Shown here piece by piece: positions 37,670-45,595 of a stretch of DNA of 64,000 nucleotides; positions within the stretch are counted from its first letter, which is position 1, and every line of letters begins with the position of its first letter. Position numbers and translations under genes: made by a program. Under the pieces are notes generated by a model. That model saw only the letters and a list, made by a program, of their open reading frames with translations, did no database searches and was not told the origin of the DNA. Source of the stretch: Rhodocyclales bacterium (GTDB lineage: Bacteria > Pseudomonadota > Gammaproteobacteria > Burkholderiales > Rhodocyclaceae); the NCBI GenBank assembly GCA_028292485.1, contig JAQGMG010000028.1:1-64000 (forward strand). The letters run 5' to 3'.

Positions 37670-37940
37670 GGCGACTGTGGAGAACCTTGATGACAAATAC
37701 TTCATCAAGATTGCGGCCGAAGATGAGGAGATCAGCATTCCGATGTCTGATGACAGTCCGAACGAGGTAAAGAGCGCATTCAATAAACTCATAAAACGAA
37801 TCAAGGTCGGAGAGTTTTACATCAAGCTCGAGCAAGTCGGAGAGGACTTGTTTTCTACGGTCGCCAATGAATATCTCACCCAATTGAATCGCGAAATCCA
37901 GGAGGTTCATGGCGTGATGAAGCAGTACAGTTTGGTTTGA
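37656..37940 (+). CDS. small partner of the PHP-ATPase, unknown function
   Basis: The 94-residue acidic protein (METLKATVENLDDKYFIKI..., VGEDLFSTVANEYLTQLNRE) has a beta-rich first half and a helical second half. Its ATG lies 14 bases inside the PHP-ATPase gene with GAGGAAAG upstream, so translation is coupled. No domain is recognised. An antitoxin, regulator or adaptor role is possible; none is shown. Confidence 0.65.
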   Translation: METLKATVENLDDKYFIKIAAEDEEISIPMSDDSPNEVKSAFNKLIKRIKVGEFYIKLEQVGEDLFSTVANEYLTQLNREIQEVHGVMKQYSLV

Positions 37941-38048
37941 GGAGGCGCCACACCCGGCAGAAGGTCTCACGTCCGTGCTTCGAGCTGACACTAACCCTTT
38001 CCACTCGATCCGAATGGCCGCTTAACGACAACAGTGATCGAGGAAGAG

Positions 38049-39161
38049 ATGGCCCTGTTTCTACTCAAACCGATTCTATGGAATACCGAGGGATATGTCC
38101 GACCTGCAGGCGTACGTGCCGCAGCCAAAAGCTATCCCGGTCAGTTTGGCTTCGGCCATGAGGAGTGGAACAATTCGCCGAGAATGGAATTCTCTGAGCG
38201 CGGGCGACGCTACCGCGCCTTCCATACCGAAGGTGTCAAGAAAGCACCGGTTGAGGAATACGCAGGTCAGACCTTTGTCCTGATGACTGTCTCGCATGAC
38301 CGAATTCAGCAGCTAGTGGGGATTGCCGGCAACGCCATGTACATTGGCGATGAGAAGTACGAGGCTGAACGAAATCGTGTCGCCAAACTGCTGCACGTTA
38401 ACGATTTGTGGCGTGATGCGTGGAAGCTCCCCAGCGTACGCCAACGCTTCAACGACGATTCTGCCAAGTTCCGCAAGCATTTCAACCACGACTTTGGCTG
38501 GGTGCCTAATTGGATCTGCCCAGCCGACTTTTTCATGTGGATGGAGGAGCCTGTAACGCTTGACCCACATCGTATTACCGGCAGCGACTCGCTACCCAAG
38601 ATGTTCAGTGGCTATAAAGCGTTGGGGGGCGAAGCAGTCTCCGTGGTTATGAACAGCGTGCCGAAGAAACTTCGGTCAAAGACGTGGGAGCGACTGTCTG
38701 ACGCGATGCTCAGTGCACCTGAGGCGCCGACGCTCTTACTTCCAGGAAAGGATGACGACGCAACCGCAACGACACGGTTGACCGCCACTCTGGCGCGGGT
38801 CGGACAAGGCGGATTCCGCGACGCATTAATGACAAAGTGGGACCACAGATGCGCCGTTACCGGCTTGACCTGTCCGGAGCTCTTGCGCGCTTCTCACGTA
38901 AAGCCTTGGTCTTGCTCCAATAGACGTGAGCGACTGGACTTAAACAATGGACTGCTGCTGGCGGCCCACTTAGATGCCCTTTTCGACAAAGGGCTCATAT
39001 CATTCGATAACGCCGGAAAGATGCTCTTGTCGCCACGTATCCTCTGCGACGAACGCAAGCATTTTGGGTTGCCGCTGCCCTTGCGGCACCCTCCAGACGA
39101 GGCCTTGAAATCCTACCTGGCGTACCATCGCGATGAGCTTTTTGACCAGGGGCAGAACTGA
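38049..39161 (+). CDS. HNH endonuclease, restriction-like
   Basis: The 370-residue protein ends in a clear HNH_2 domain: WDHRCAVTGLTCPELLRASHVKPW, then RLDLNNGLLLAAHLDALFDKGLISF. The H in ASHVKPW, N in NNG and H in AHLDALF are the HNH residues and C...C pairs suggest zinc. The first about 230 residues have no known domain and probably bind DNA or a partner. The ATG at 38049 overlaps its own GAGGAAGAG purine tract; a GTG at 38034 has no RBS. It stands between the PHP-ATPase pair and the RT gene and has no methyltransferase neighbour. Confidence 0.85.
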   Translation: MALFLLKPILWNTEGYVRPAGVRAAAKSYPGQFGFGHEEWNNSPRMEFSERGRRYRAFHTEGVKKAPVEEYAGQTFVLMTVSHDRIQQLVGIAGNAMYIGDEKYEAERNRVAKLLHVNDLWRDAWKLPSVRQRFNDDSAKFRKHFNHDFGWVPNWICPADFFMWMEEPVTLDPHRITGSDSLPKMFSGYKALGGEAVSVVMNSVPKKLRSKTWERLSDAMLSAPEAPTLLLPGKDDDATATTRLTATLARVGQGGFRDALMTKWDHRCAVTGLTCPELLRASHVKPWSCSNRRERLDLNNGLLLAAHLDALFDKGLISFDNAGKMLLSPRILCDERKHFGLPLPLRHPPDEALKSYLAYHRDELFDQGQN

Positions 39162-39326
39162 ACGAAGGTAATTGCCACCGATTCCCGGCATTTTTTCCAC
39201 GTTCGTTGGCAAGCACCGGTATTGCGAAGAGTGCTATGAATTTGTTGTTAACCTCATGCTCAACACAGAGGTGCCGACAAGCGGCGCGCCGGATAGCTAA
39301 CACGTTGGGGTTCACAAAAGACACCC
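39162..39326. other. 165-base gap between HNH and RT genes, possible RNA
   Basis: This is a short gap with several potential pairings (TTGCCA at 39176-39181 with a TGGCAA near 39208) but no T-run or clear promoter. Defence RTs of some groups have an upstream noncoding RNA, so this could hold one; nothing in the sequence proves it. Confidence 0.25.
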
Positions 39327-40898
39327 ATGCTCAAACTACAAGCAGCTTCCCTCGATTGGGCACTTGCCCACGTTCAATGGTACGGGGATACCGATGTGTT
39401 TCCCGTACCCTTCGAATATGACGCGATAGAACACGACTGGGTAAACGTCAAAGCGAGCCTACTAGATGCTGACGTGCTCCAGTGGACGACTCGTCCACAA
39501 CGCATCCTCCTTTCCCCAAAGAACAAAACCGGATTTCGCGTCATCACCCAGCTTGATCCGCTCGACTTCATAGTATTTGCAAGCTTGGTTCGGGAGATCG
39601 CGGCTGAGCTTGAGACGAGGCGCGTCCCAGTCCCCGAGAACCGAGTCTTTTCTTATCGGGCAGCACCGCTTGCGGATGGACAACTTTTCTCGCCAGTAAC
39701 CGGCTACCGGCAGTTCTTGGATGAATGCTCAAAAAAGCTTAGAGCAAACCCACGCACGCTGTTTGTAGCGACAACGGACATCTCCGATTTCTATGCCCGC
39801 ATATATCACCATCGACTCGAGAACGCACTTCACACCGCCACGACAAAAACCAACCATGTCCGGGCAATCATGCAACTCCTCTCGGGCTGGAATGGCACGG
39901 AGACGTTTGGTATACCAATTGGAAGCGCGCCCGCGCGGCTGCTAGCAGAGTCAACACTTGCCGATGTTGATGAAGCGCTATTGGCCGCTGGCGTTGACTT
40001 CATTCGATTCAACGATGACTACCGCATTTTTGCCGAGACGTATGAGCAGGGCTATCGCGCAGTGACCTATCTAGCAGAGACACTCTACAGAAACCACGGA
40101 CTACAACTGCAACCTCAGAAGACCAAGGTGTATCAGGTTGAGGCATTCCGGCAGAAGTTTCTCGTCACACCACTTGACCGAGAAATGGACTCATTACACG
40201 AGAAATTTGAGCAGCTCGCAGATGAGCTAGGCCTGAACGACTGGTATGAACCGATTGAATATGATGATCTTGATGACGACCAGAAGGCCGCGATTGATTC
40301 TCTAAATCTTGCTGAGCTCTTTCGTGAGGAGCTACAAGAAGACGAGCCGGAACTTCCGATCCTACGCTTTGTACTCCGGCGCCTTAGCCAGTTGGGCGAC
40401 GGAACTCTTGTGGACGACATCATCTCAAGCCTCGACAAACTACACACCGCACTGCCGGATATCTGCCGATACATTCAGAGCCTTCGCCACCTTGACCCAG
40501 TTGGGAAATCCGCGCTGGGAGCGCGCATGCTTACGCTCCTGAGCGGATCTGTAGTCAGCGAACTTCCGTATCACCGAATGTGGATCCTTGACTTGTTCGT
40601 TCACTCACGTGAATGGGACAACGAGTCAAAGTTCTTTGCTTTATACGGAACCGAAACGGACCCTGCTTGCAGGCGCAACCTCATCTTGGCAATGGGGCGG
40701 GCACATCAGGCTCATTGGTTTCAGTCACAATGGCGAACACTATTTGATCAACCCCATTGGCCTCGACGCGCGCTACTCGCCGGGGGAAGCTGCATGCCGC
40801 CCGATGCAAGACGGCACTGGTATAGATCCGTGGAATCCCAACTGGATGTATTGGAGCTTGCTGTCATGCGGTGGGCCAGGCAGCATCCCTTCCTATGA
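39327..40898 (+). CDS. Abi/UG-like reverse transcriptase, putative defence RT
   Basis: The 523-residue protein has an RT core: motif A region TTDISDFYARIY (D151, D154), motif B GIPIGSAPARLLAE (195-208) and catalytic box FNDDYRIFA (228-236). The box has FNDD where group II introns have YADD. There is no maturase or endonuclease domain. A C-terminal helical region of about 200 residues (LRFVLRRLSQLGDGTLVDDIISS...) resembles the alpha-helical extension of abortive-infection RTs. This fits the unknown-group/Abi RTs linked to phage defence, but I cannot name the group. It may prime DNA with protein or RNA; no template RNA is identified. Confidence 0.82.
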   Translation: MLKLQAASLDWALAHVQWYGDTDVFPVPFEYDAIEHDWVNVKASLLDADVLQWTTRPQRILLSPKNKTGFRVITQLDPLDFIVFASLVREIAAELETRRVPVPENRVFSYRAAPLADGQLFSPVTGYRQFLDECSKKLRANPRTLFVATTDISDFYARIYHHRLENALHTATTKTNHVRAIMQLLSGWNGTETFGIPIGSAPARLLAESTLADVDEALLAAGVDFIRFNDDYRIFAETYEQGYRAVTYLAETLYRNHGLQLQPQKTKVYQVEAFRQKFLVTPLDREMDSLHEKFEQLADELGLNDWYEPIEYDDLDDDQKAAIDSLNLAELFREELQEDEPELPILRFVLRRLSQLGDGTLVDDIISSLDKLHTALPDICRYIQSLRHLDPVGKSALGARMLTLLSGSVVSELPYHRMWILDLFVHSREWDNESKFFALYGTETDPACRRNLILAMGRAHQAHWFQSQWRTLFDQPHWPRRALLAGGSCMPPDARRHWYRSVESQLDVLELAVMRWARQHPFL

Positions 40899-41024
40899 GC
40901 CAACTGCGCATTCCACTAAATTCCGCCATTGATTCCATCGCAAACCCTGCCAGTCGGTCAGAGAATCTCCAAGGCGATGACCGTTGTGCACGGCGAAGCC
41001 GCCGCTCGTTAAAGCGTAAGCGAA

Positions 41025-41046
41025 TGGCGGCTCTGGCCGAAAAGCC
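41025..41046 (-). repeat. right inverted repeat of the defence island
   Basis: The reverse complement, GGCTTTTCGGCCAGAGCCGCCA, matches 31950-31971 in 20 of 22 positions. Locally it forms a TGGCGGCT/AGCCGCCA hairpin. It lies about 130 bases after the RT gene and just before the TPR pseudogene remnant. Confidence 0.5.
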
Positions 41047-41100
41047 GCCAGAGATCGAGGCTAGCGCTCTGCCATTGCAACCGCTGCGTGTCATCGCCCC

Positions 41101-41182
41101 CACTTTCCCAACTCCTGCTTGCGGTCCGCGATCGCGTGTGAGGGATCGATCTTCAGGGTGTTCTTGAACTAGCGTGCGGCGG
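41101..41182 (-). pseudogene. decayed remnant of a TPR gene
   Basis: Read on the minus strand it gives AAR, a stop, then FKNTLKIDPSHAIADRKQEL ending in GKW. The first part matches AARWFENTLKIDPSRAIA and the last part matches KQELGKL of the gene at 43566, with about 40 residues deleted between. It has a stop codon and no start, so it is a fragment, probably left by duplication or by the island insertion. Confidence 0.7.
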
Positions 41183-41244
41183 CGTATGGCCATGGCGGTG
41201 CACGCAATGACGCAATCAACATCTCGCTGCTTTGAACACGCGAA

Positions 41245-41280
41245 TAAAAAAGGGGCGGCACCCATGGATGCCACCCCTTC
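41245..41280 (-). terminator. intrinsic terminator for the PEP-CTERM gene
   Basis: On the minus strand, AGGGGTGGCA/TGCCGCCCCT forms a 10-bp stem (one G-T pair) with an 8-nt loop and is followed by TTTTTT. Confidence 0.8.
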
Positions 41281-41302
41281 TCACATCTTTGCCAAAAAGA
41301 TG

Positions 41303-41890
41303 CTACTTCATTGTCCTGCGACGACGTGCTGTCACCCCCAGCAGACCCAACCCCGCGCAAAGCAGCGCCAGCGATGCCGGTTCCGGCACGGCCTGTACCG
41401 AGAATGCATAGTCGGTGTCAGCACTCAGTGCGGCGGTGTTGATCTGCCAGTCGATCTTGCCGGCATCGCCGTAGGGATTGCCGATGAGTACGCCGAAGTG
41501 TTCGAACGGTACGGCGAGGTTGCGCACGACATAGGTGCTGCCATCTTGCGATGTGGTGAACACGCCGCTGGCGCCTGCATTGAATGCGGAATTTGCGGTG
41601 CCGGGCGTAATCGGTGCGAAGCCGAAATCGAAGCGCAATGCGGGGATGCCGCCAGCCAGGAAGTTATTGACCACGGCATTGAAGTCCACCCAACCCGAGG
41701 CAATTTCGGCTGCATTGAAATTCAGGTTGAAAGAGATCTTCTGCGAGTTGTATGCGTTGATGTCGAGCGCCAGCAGACCGTCTGCGGAGTAGTCCGTGAA
41801 GGTGTTGCCGTTGAGACTGGAAGCAGAGAGGGAAACTGCCATGGCCGGCAGTGAAGCCGACAACAGCAGGGCAAGCAAGAGTTTTTTCAT
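41303..41890 (-). CDS. PEP-CTERM sorted secreted protein
   Basis: The 195-residue protein has a signal peptide (MKKLLLALLLSASLPAMA) and ends in VPEPASLALLCAGLGLLGVTARRRR. That is the PEP-CTERM signal: a VPEP box, one membrane helix and a basic tail, recognised by EpsH-type exosortase. The mature part has a beta-sandwich look with many Asn/Ser/Ala residues and no Cys. It is likely surface or matrix associated. AAGGAAAG is the RBS and a terminator follows. Such proteins usually occur with exosortase and exopolysaccharide genes elsewhere in the genome. Confidence 0.9.
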   Translation of the reverse strand: MKKLLLALLLSASLPAMAVSLSASSLNGNTFTDYSADGLLALDINAYNSQKISFNLNFNAAEIASGWVDFNAVVNNFLAGGIPALRFDFGFAPITPGTANSAFNAGASGVFTTSQDGSTYVVRNLAVPFEHFGVLIGNPYGDAGKIDWQINTAALSADTDYAFSVQAVPEPASLALLCAGLGLLGVTARRRRTMK

Positions 41891-41921
41891 GATCTTTCCT
41901 TGGAGATGAATTGGCGCGCTT

Positions 41922-43460
41922 TCACAGCGTGCCGCTGGCCCACGGGCCGGTGATGGCAACGGTCAGGCCGGGTGCTTGCAGGTTGGCGAACAGCACGCGG
42001 CCGTCGGGGCTGAAACACGAACCGCACCACTCCGTATTGCGCTGGTTGCCGGTTACCGCGCCGGGCTTGCCCGCAGCGGCAAGCTGGGCAGCGGTGAAGT
42101 TGTAGTTGTTGGCAGCGAACACGTACGAGCTGCCGTTGTTGCGCAGGGCCATGAGGCGCTGTGCGGGTACCGAGATGGTCTGACCCGCAGCGTTGAGGCC
42201 GGACGATGCACCGTCTTCGTTGAACAGCAGGCCACCGCGCGGGCTGATGCAGATGTTGTCCGGCGAGTTGCCGACGGTGATGTCATTGCTGACGAAGATC
42301 GCCTTGAGCGTGCCTGTCGCCAGATCGAGCGACCAGATGCGGCCGGCGCGATTCGGGCTGGACGTGACCTGCTTGTCGGTGAAGAACACTATGCCACCGG
42401 CAACCCATACGCCTTCGCACGCGCCGAACACGGCGGCGCCTCTGGCATAGGCCTGGATGTAGGGGCCGCTGGCGGAGACGGTGCCGACGATGGACGACAG
42501 ACTGCCGCCATTCAGATCAGGATCGGCAATGTCCACCCACTCGGTCTGGAATTCCTGGCACAGCGTGGGCAGGCGCAGGTCGGCGTTCGTCACGCTCTTG
42601 ACCTTCAGGCCCTGCAGGCGGCCACCGGCGTGCAGCGAGTTGAAACCGCCGCTGATGTTGTCCGGCAGGAAGCGATACAGCGTGTTGGCGTTGCCCTGGT
42701 CTTCCGTGAGGTACCAGTAGCCGGTTTGCGGATCGATCGCGCTGGCTTCGTGCGCCATGCGGCCCATGCCGACGATGGGGTTGGAATTGGCGGCGTTGAG
42801 GCTGGTGTCGGCTGGCACCTCGAAGACGTAGCCGTGCTTCTTGCCTGTGCTGCTGATGCTGTTCGACAGCAGCTCTTCGTTGGTCATCCACGAGCCCCAG
42901 GTCGAGATGCCGCCTGCGCAATTGCGGTAGGTGCCGCCGAAGGAAGCGAAGCTCTCCACCCAGTTACCGTCACGCCACACGAGGTTGGTCGTGCCGCCGA
43001 TCTGGTATGACCCGCTGGTTGTGCCGACATCGTGTTTCGCGACGGAGGACTTGCTTGCGCCGATGATGTTGCTGGCATTGCTCGACGTCGTCTGCTCGTG
43101 ATTGCGCACAAGCACCAGCTCGCTGCTGCGGCCGACCTTGCGTGTCAGCGCCACGCCCATGCCGTCGTGCGTGCCCGGCGTTGCCAGGCCGTCGGCCATC
43201 AGGTCGCCACGCCAACCGAAGGACTTGTAGCTGAAACCGGGGGGCAGCTGGATCAGCGGCAGGCCGGTGGTCAGGTCATTGACCGGTGCAATCGCGCCGT
43301 ATGGACTCACGCCCAGTGTGGAGGCCGTGGCAGGCAGGCAGACTGCCTCGGCAGTGCGACTGGCCAGTGCCGCAATCGGGCCGGCAAATGCCGTGATGAT
43401 GGCGGCCGAGCCGCCCTTGATGAGACCGCGTCGCGATCCTGAAAAGTCCGGGGTATCCAT
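41922..43460 (-). CDS. PhoX/DUF839-family phosphatase, Tat-exported
   Basis: The 512-residue protein starts with SRRGLIKGGSAAIITAFAGPI, a twin-arginine signal. It continues with a PhoX-type beta-propeller: LVRNHEQTTS, GGTTNLVW, CAGGISTWGSWMTNEE, MAHEASAIDPQTGYWYLTED, and SPRGGLLFNEDG. PhoX is a calcium/iron alkaline phosphatase; the CAGG(I/T)TPWGTW(L)(T/S)CEE site is mostly kept, but Cys is replaced by N in the TNEE stretch, so activity is not sure. It lies 31 bases upstream of the PEP-CTERM gene on the same strand. Confidence 0.88.
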   Translation of the reverse strand: MDTPDFSGSRRGLIKGGSAAIITAFAGPIAALASRTAEAVCLPATASTLGVSPYGAIAPVNDLTTGLPLIQLPPGFSYKSFGWRGDLMADGLATPGTHDGMGVALTRKVGRSSELVLVRNHEQTTSSNASNIIGASKSSVAKHDVGTTSGSYQIGGTTNLVWRDGNWVESFASFGGTYRNCAGGISTWGSWMTNEELLSNSISSTGKKHGYVFEVPADTSLNAANSNPIVGMGRMAHEASAIDPQTGYWYLTEDQGNANTLYRFLPDNISGGFNSLHAGGRLQGLKVKSVTNADLRLPTLCQEFQTEWVDIADPDLNGGSLSSIVGTVSASGPYIQAYARGAAVFGACEGVWVAGGIVFFTDKQVTSSPNRAGRIWSLDLATGTLKAIFVSNDITVGNSPDNICISPRGGLLFNEDGASSGLNAAGQTISVPAQRLMALRNNGSSYVFAANNYNFTAAQLAAAGKPGAVTGNQRNTEWCGSCFSPDGRVLFANLQAPGLTVAITGPWASGTL

Positions 43461-43565
43461 CTCTCGTTCCTTTGCATGTTGTTGTAAAAACCATGCGAAG
43501 AATGCAGTTGGAGCGTTACAACTTTGTGATGGCGTCAGCGGGTAACTACATGCGTGCGGACGTCC

Positions 43566-43928
43566 TCAGAGTTTGCCGAGCTCCTGCTTCACATACTCTG
43601 CACCACTGCCCGTCGGTGCGAGCTCGAGATAGGTCTTGAACGCTTTGCGTGCGCAGTCCTTGTCGTCACTCTTTACGCAGGCGTCGCCGAGGTTGCGATA
43701 GGCGATGGCGCGTGAGGGGTCGATCTTCAGGGTGTTCTCGAACCAGCGTGCGGCTTCCTTGTATTTCTGTTGCTTGAAGAAAACGAAGCCGAGGTTGTTG
43801 GCGGCGAGGGCGAAGTCAGGGCGCAGCTTGAGGGCTTCGCTGCAAAAAGAGTCAAAAGGAAACTGTCCGTACGGGCGGTCATGTGAAGGGTTAACATCGA
43901 GCGCGCTGTCGATGGAACGGCTAGGCAA
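43566..43928 (-). CDS. TPR protein, probably 5'-truncated
   Basis: From about residue 28 the 120-residue reading frame is a TPR solenoid of two to three repeats (CSEALKLRPDFALAANNLGF, YKEAARWFENTLKIDPSRAIAYRNLGDA, CARKAFKTYLELAP). The first 27 residues (to QFPFDS) do not look like TPR and have no signal peptide, and the frame starts one base after the end of the next gene. This suggests an earlier longer TPR gene that lost its 5' part when the Cys-rich gene region arrived. A second, broken copy of the same repeat is at 41101. Confidence 0.55.
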   Translation of the reverse strand: MPSRSIDSALDVNPSHDRPYGQFPFDSFCSEALKLRPDFALAANNLGFVFFKQQKYKEAARWFENTLKIDPSRAIAYRNLGDACVKSDDKDCARKAFKTYLELAPTGSGAEYVKQELGKL

Positions 43929-44696
43929 TCAGTTCCCTGGATTTGGGTAGAACGAATTGCATTCCCGGCCCAGCGGCCCGTCTGCCAAGGTGATTCCCGA
44001 ACAGCAATCGAGTCCGTCGCGACCCACGTATGTGCCATCACGGCATACACCGGGCAACAACCTCCGCCAGGTTGTTCCCTTCGTATTTGGGCCTCCGGTT
44101 CCCTTCTGCTCATAAGCACATTTGAGGGAGCGCTGCTGCTCAATCGGCTTGCCCATGTTGTAGTTCTTCTCGCCTTGGGCGAGACACCGTTCAAACTCCA
44201 CGCGATCTTCAGTTCGCCTGGCAGTCGCCGCCTTTATCATGTCTTTGCACGCGGCGTGATCAGGTTCAGCAATACAGTTTCTACGCCCTTCCAAACCAGA
44301 CGCAGCTTTCTTTAGCTCTTGGCATTTCATCGCGAGCCTCGACTGAGATGGAGTCCTGGCGCAAGCGGACTGGTAAAAGCGCGGGGTGAGATCAAAAGTT
44401 TTCGGCGCCGGTCCCCCGCCTCTATACATGACCTCAAGACATTGTTCGCCTCCGGACTCAAGGCAAATCTGGCAAGTCTGTCCGGGCGTACATTTGGCAA
44501 ACGGTTTGGTGGTCGTGCCGGGATCGTGCGCAAACTCTGTACCGTTCAGTGTGGGATGAAATACAACGTGAGCGTCACAACCGGCCGGACAGGATAGGCC
44601 ATCATCATAGATCGTGAGGCGTATGGACTCTGCGCTGGCTGAGTTCGCAAGCGATGAGCAGAACAGGACGGCGGCGAGGACGAATAGACGGTACAT
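43929..44696 (-). CDS. Cys-rich secreted protein, unknown function
   Basis: The 255-residue protein has a signal peptide (MYRLFVLAAVLFCSSLANSASA) and about 15 Cys residues in the mature part. They include CPAGCDAHV, CTPGQTCQICLESGGEQC and a C-terminal CRDGTYVGRDGLDCCSG, typical of a disulfide-bonded periplasmic or extracellular protein. No family is recognised. GC is below its neighbours, so it may be recently acquired. Confidence 0.68.
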   Translation of the reverse strand: MYRLFVLAAVLFCSSLANSASAESIRLTIYDDGLSCPAGCDAHVVFHPTLNGTEFAHDPGTTTKPFAKCTPGQTCQICLESGGEQCLEVMYRGGGPAPKTFDLTPRFYQSACARTPSQSRLAMKCQELKKAASGLEGRRNCIAEPDHAACKDMIKAATARRTEDRVEFERCLAQGEKNYNMGKPIEQQRSLKCAYEQKGTGGPNTKGTTWRRLLPGVCRDGTYVGRDGLDCCSGITLADGPLGRECNSFYPNPGN

Positions 44697-44794
44697 GTTC
44701 TGATGCCTTTCGTGAAAGCAGGGTCATATAACGGAAACTAAAAGCAGCCGGAACGCATAGTGAAGAGGCAGCAATAACCGTAGCTTTTGGAGAT

Positions 44795-45289
44795 CTATTC
44801 GACTGTAGGTGAGGGTCCGTTCTTGTGCGCATTTAACCGGCTCAAGGCTGACTGTCGCCCACCACTAGCTACGCTTACCGAACCAGCCTTGCCAAGACCG
44901 AACAGCGGCATGTTGACGTAGACGTTCTCGTACGTTCCAGGCGAGGCTGCATAGGTTTCGTGCCAGATACCCACTGAGCCGTCCGTACCCACCGCCTTGT
45001 TGAATGATTGCCACGCGGGTAAATGCTGCGCTTCCTTGTTCCTGGCATAAGCCAGGAGGTGCTCCATCGAGCGCCAGTATTGAACAAGAATAATGGTGCG
45101 CGAAAACCACGCTTCTGCGTGTATGAAACCCAACTCCGGCTGGCGGTAGAGTTCCTTGATCATGCGCGGCATTGCCGCAGCAACGGGTAGCCACTTGTGG
45201 ACTTTCAATGGATTATTGATGCGCATGCCAATCAGAAAGACGACAAAGTCGCCTTCCAGATTTGCGGTCAATCGTTCTCGACGAATCAT
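44795..45289 (-). CDS. DUF4188 protein
   Basis: The 164-residue protein is a DUF4188 member: LEGDFVVFLIGMRINNPLKVHKWLP, PELGFIHAEAWFSRTIILVQYW, HLPAWQSFNKAVG, GIWHETY and GLGKAGS are the conserved blocks. The fold is of the alpha-beta barrel/dimeric ferredoxin-like class, and some relatives are annotated as phenylacetaldoxime-dehydratase-like haem proteins. The true role is not established. It stands alone between two repeats. Confidence 0.88.
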   Translation of the reverse strand: MIRRERLTANLEGDFVVFLIGMRINNPLKVHKWLPVAAAMPRMIKELYRQPELGFIHAEAWFSRTIILVQYWRSMEHLLAYARNKEAQHLPAWQSFNKAVGTDGSVGIWHETYAASPGTYENVYVNMPLFGLGKAGSVSVASGGRQSALSRLNAHKNGPSPTVE

Positions 45290-45448
45290 GAGGGATGTGC
45301 CCTGACGTTAGATATTCGGCGCAGTGTGCAGTAACACTGCTGGATATGCATTCACTGGAAATTTCATCACACTGCCCGGGCATTGCGCGTTGAGCTGTTA
45401 GTGTAGTGACTGGAGAATGCATTGTCATGACAAGACAATGAAAGATGA

Positions 45449-45566
45449 GTCATTCCCGCGAAAGCGGGAATCCACTTCTACGTGAGGACTGCGCCACCGA
45501 GTGGATTCCCGCTTTCGCGGGAATGACGGAAGTTGAGGCTCTGTAAGTCAAGTATGTAATCTTCAT
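45449..45566. repeat. REP pair with one outer arm of the composite element
   Basis: A core REP pair (45449-45528) with a TTCTACGTGAGGACTG spacer is followed by CTGTAAGTCAAGTATGTAAT (about 45541-45560). That is the right outer arm of the composite element at 4321; the left arm is missing. The surrounding 306-base gap (45290-45595) holds no gene; an extra CATTGTC/GACAATG inverted repeat is at 45420-45440. Confidence 0.72.
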
Positions 45567-45595
45567 TGCAAACCCCGTAACGCATGGGCGTCGGC

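Noticed and set aside
39162-39326. Retron msr/msd RNA before the RT
   Set aside because: No paired a1/a2 ends or branching-G context could be seen; only a possible uncharacterised RNA is kept as an idea.
40871-41167. 98-codon frame after the RT gene
   Set aside because: It overlaps the end of the RT, the island-end hairpin and the TPR remnant, has no RBS and no family.
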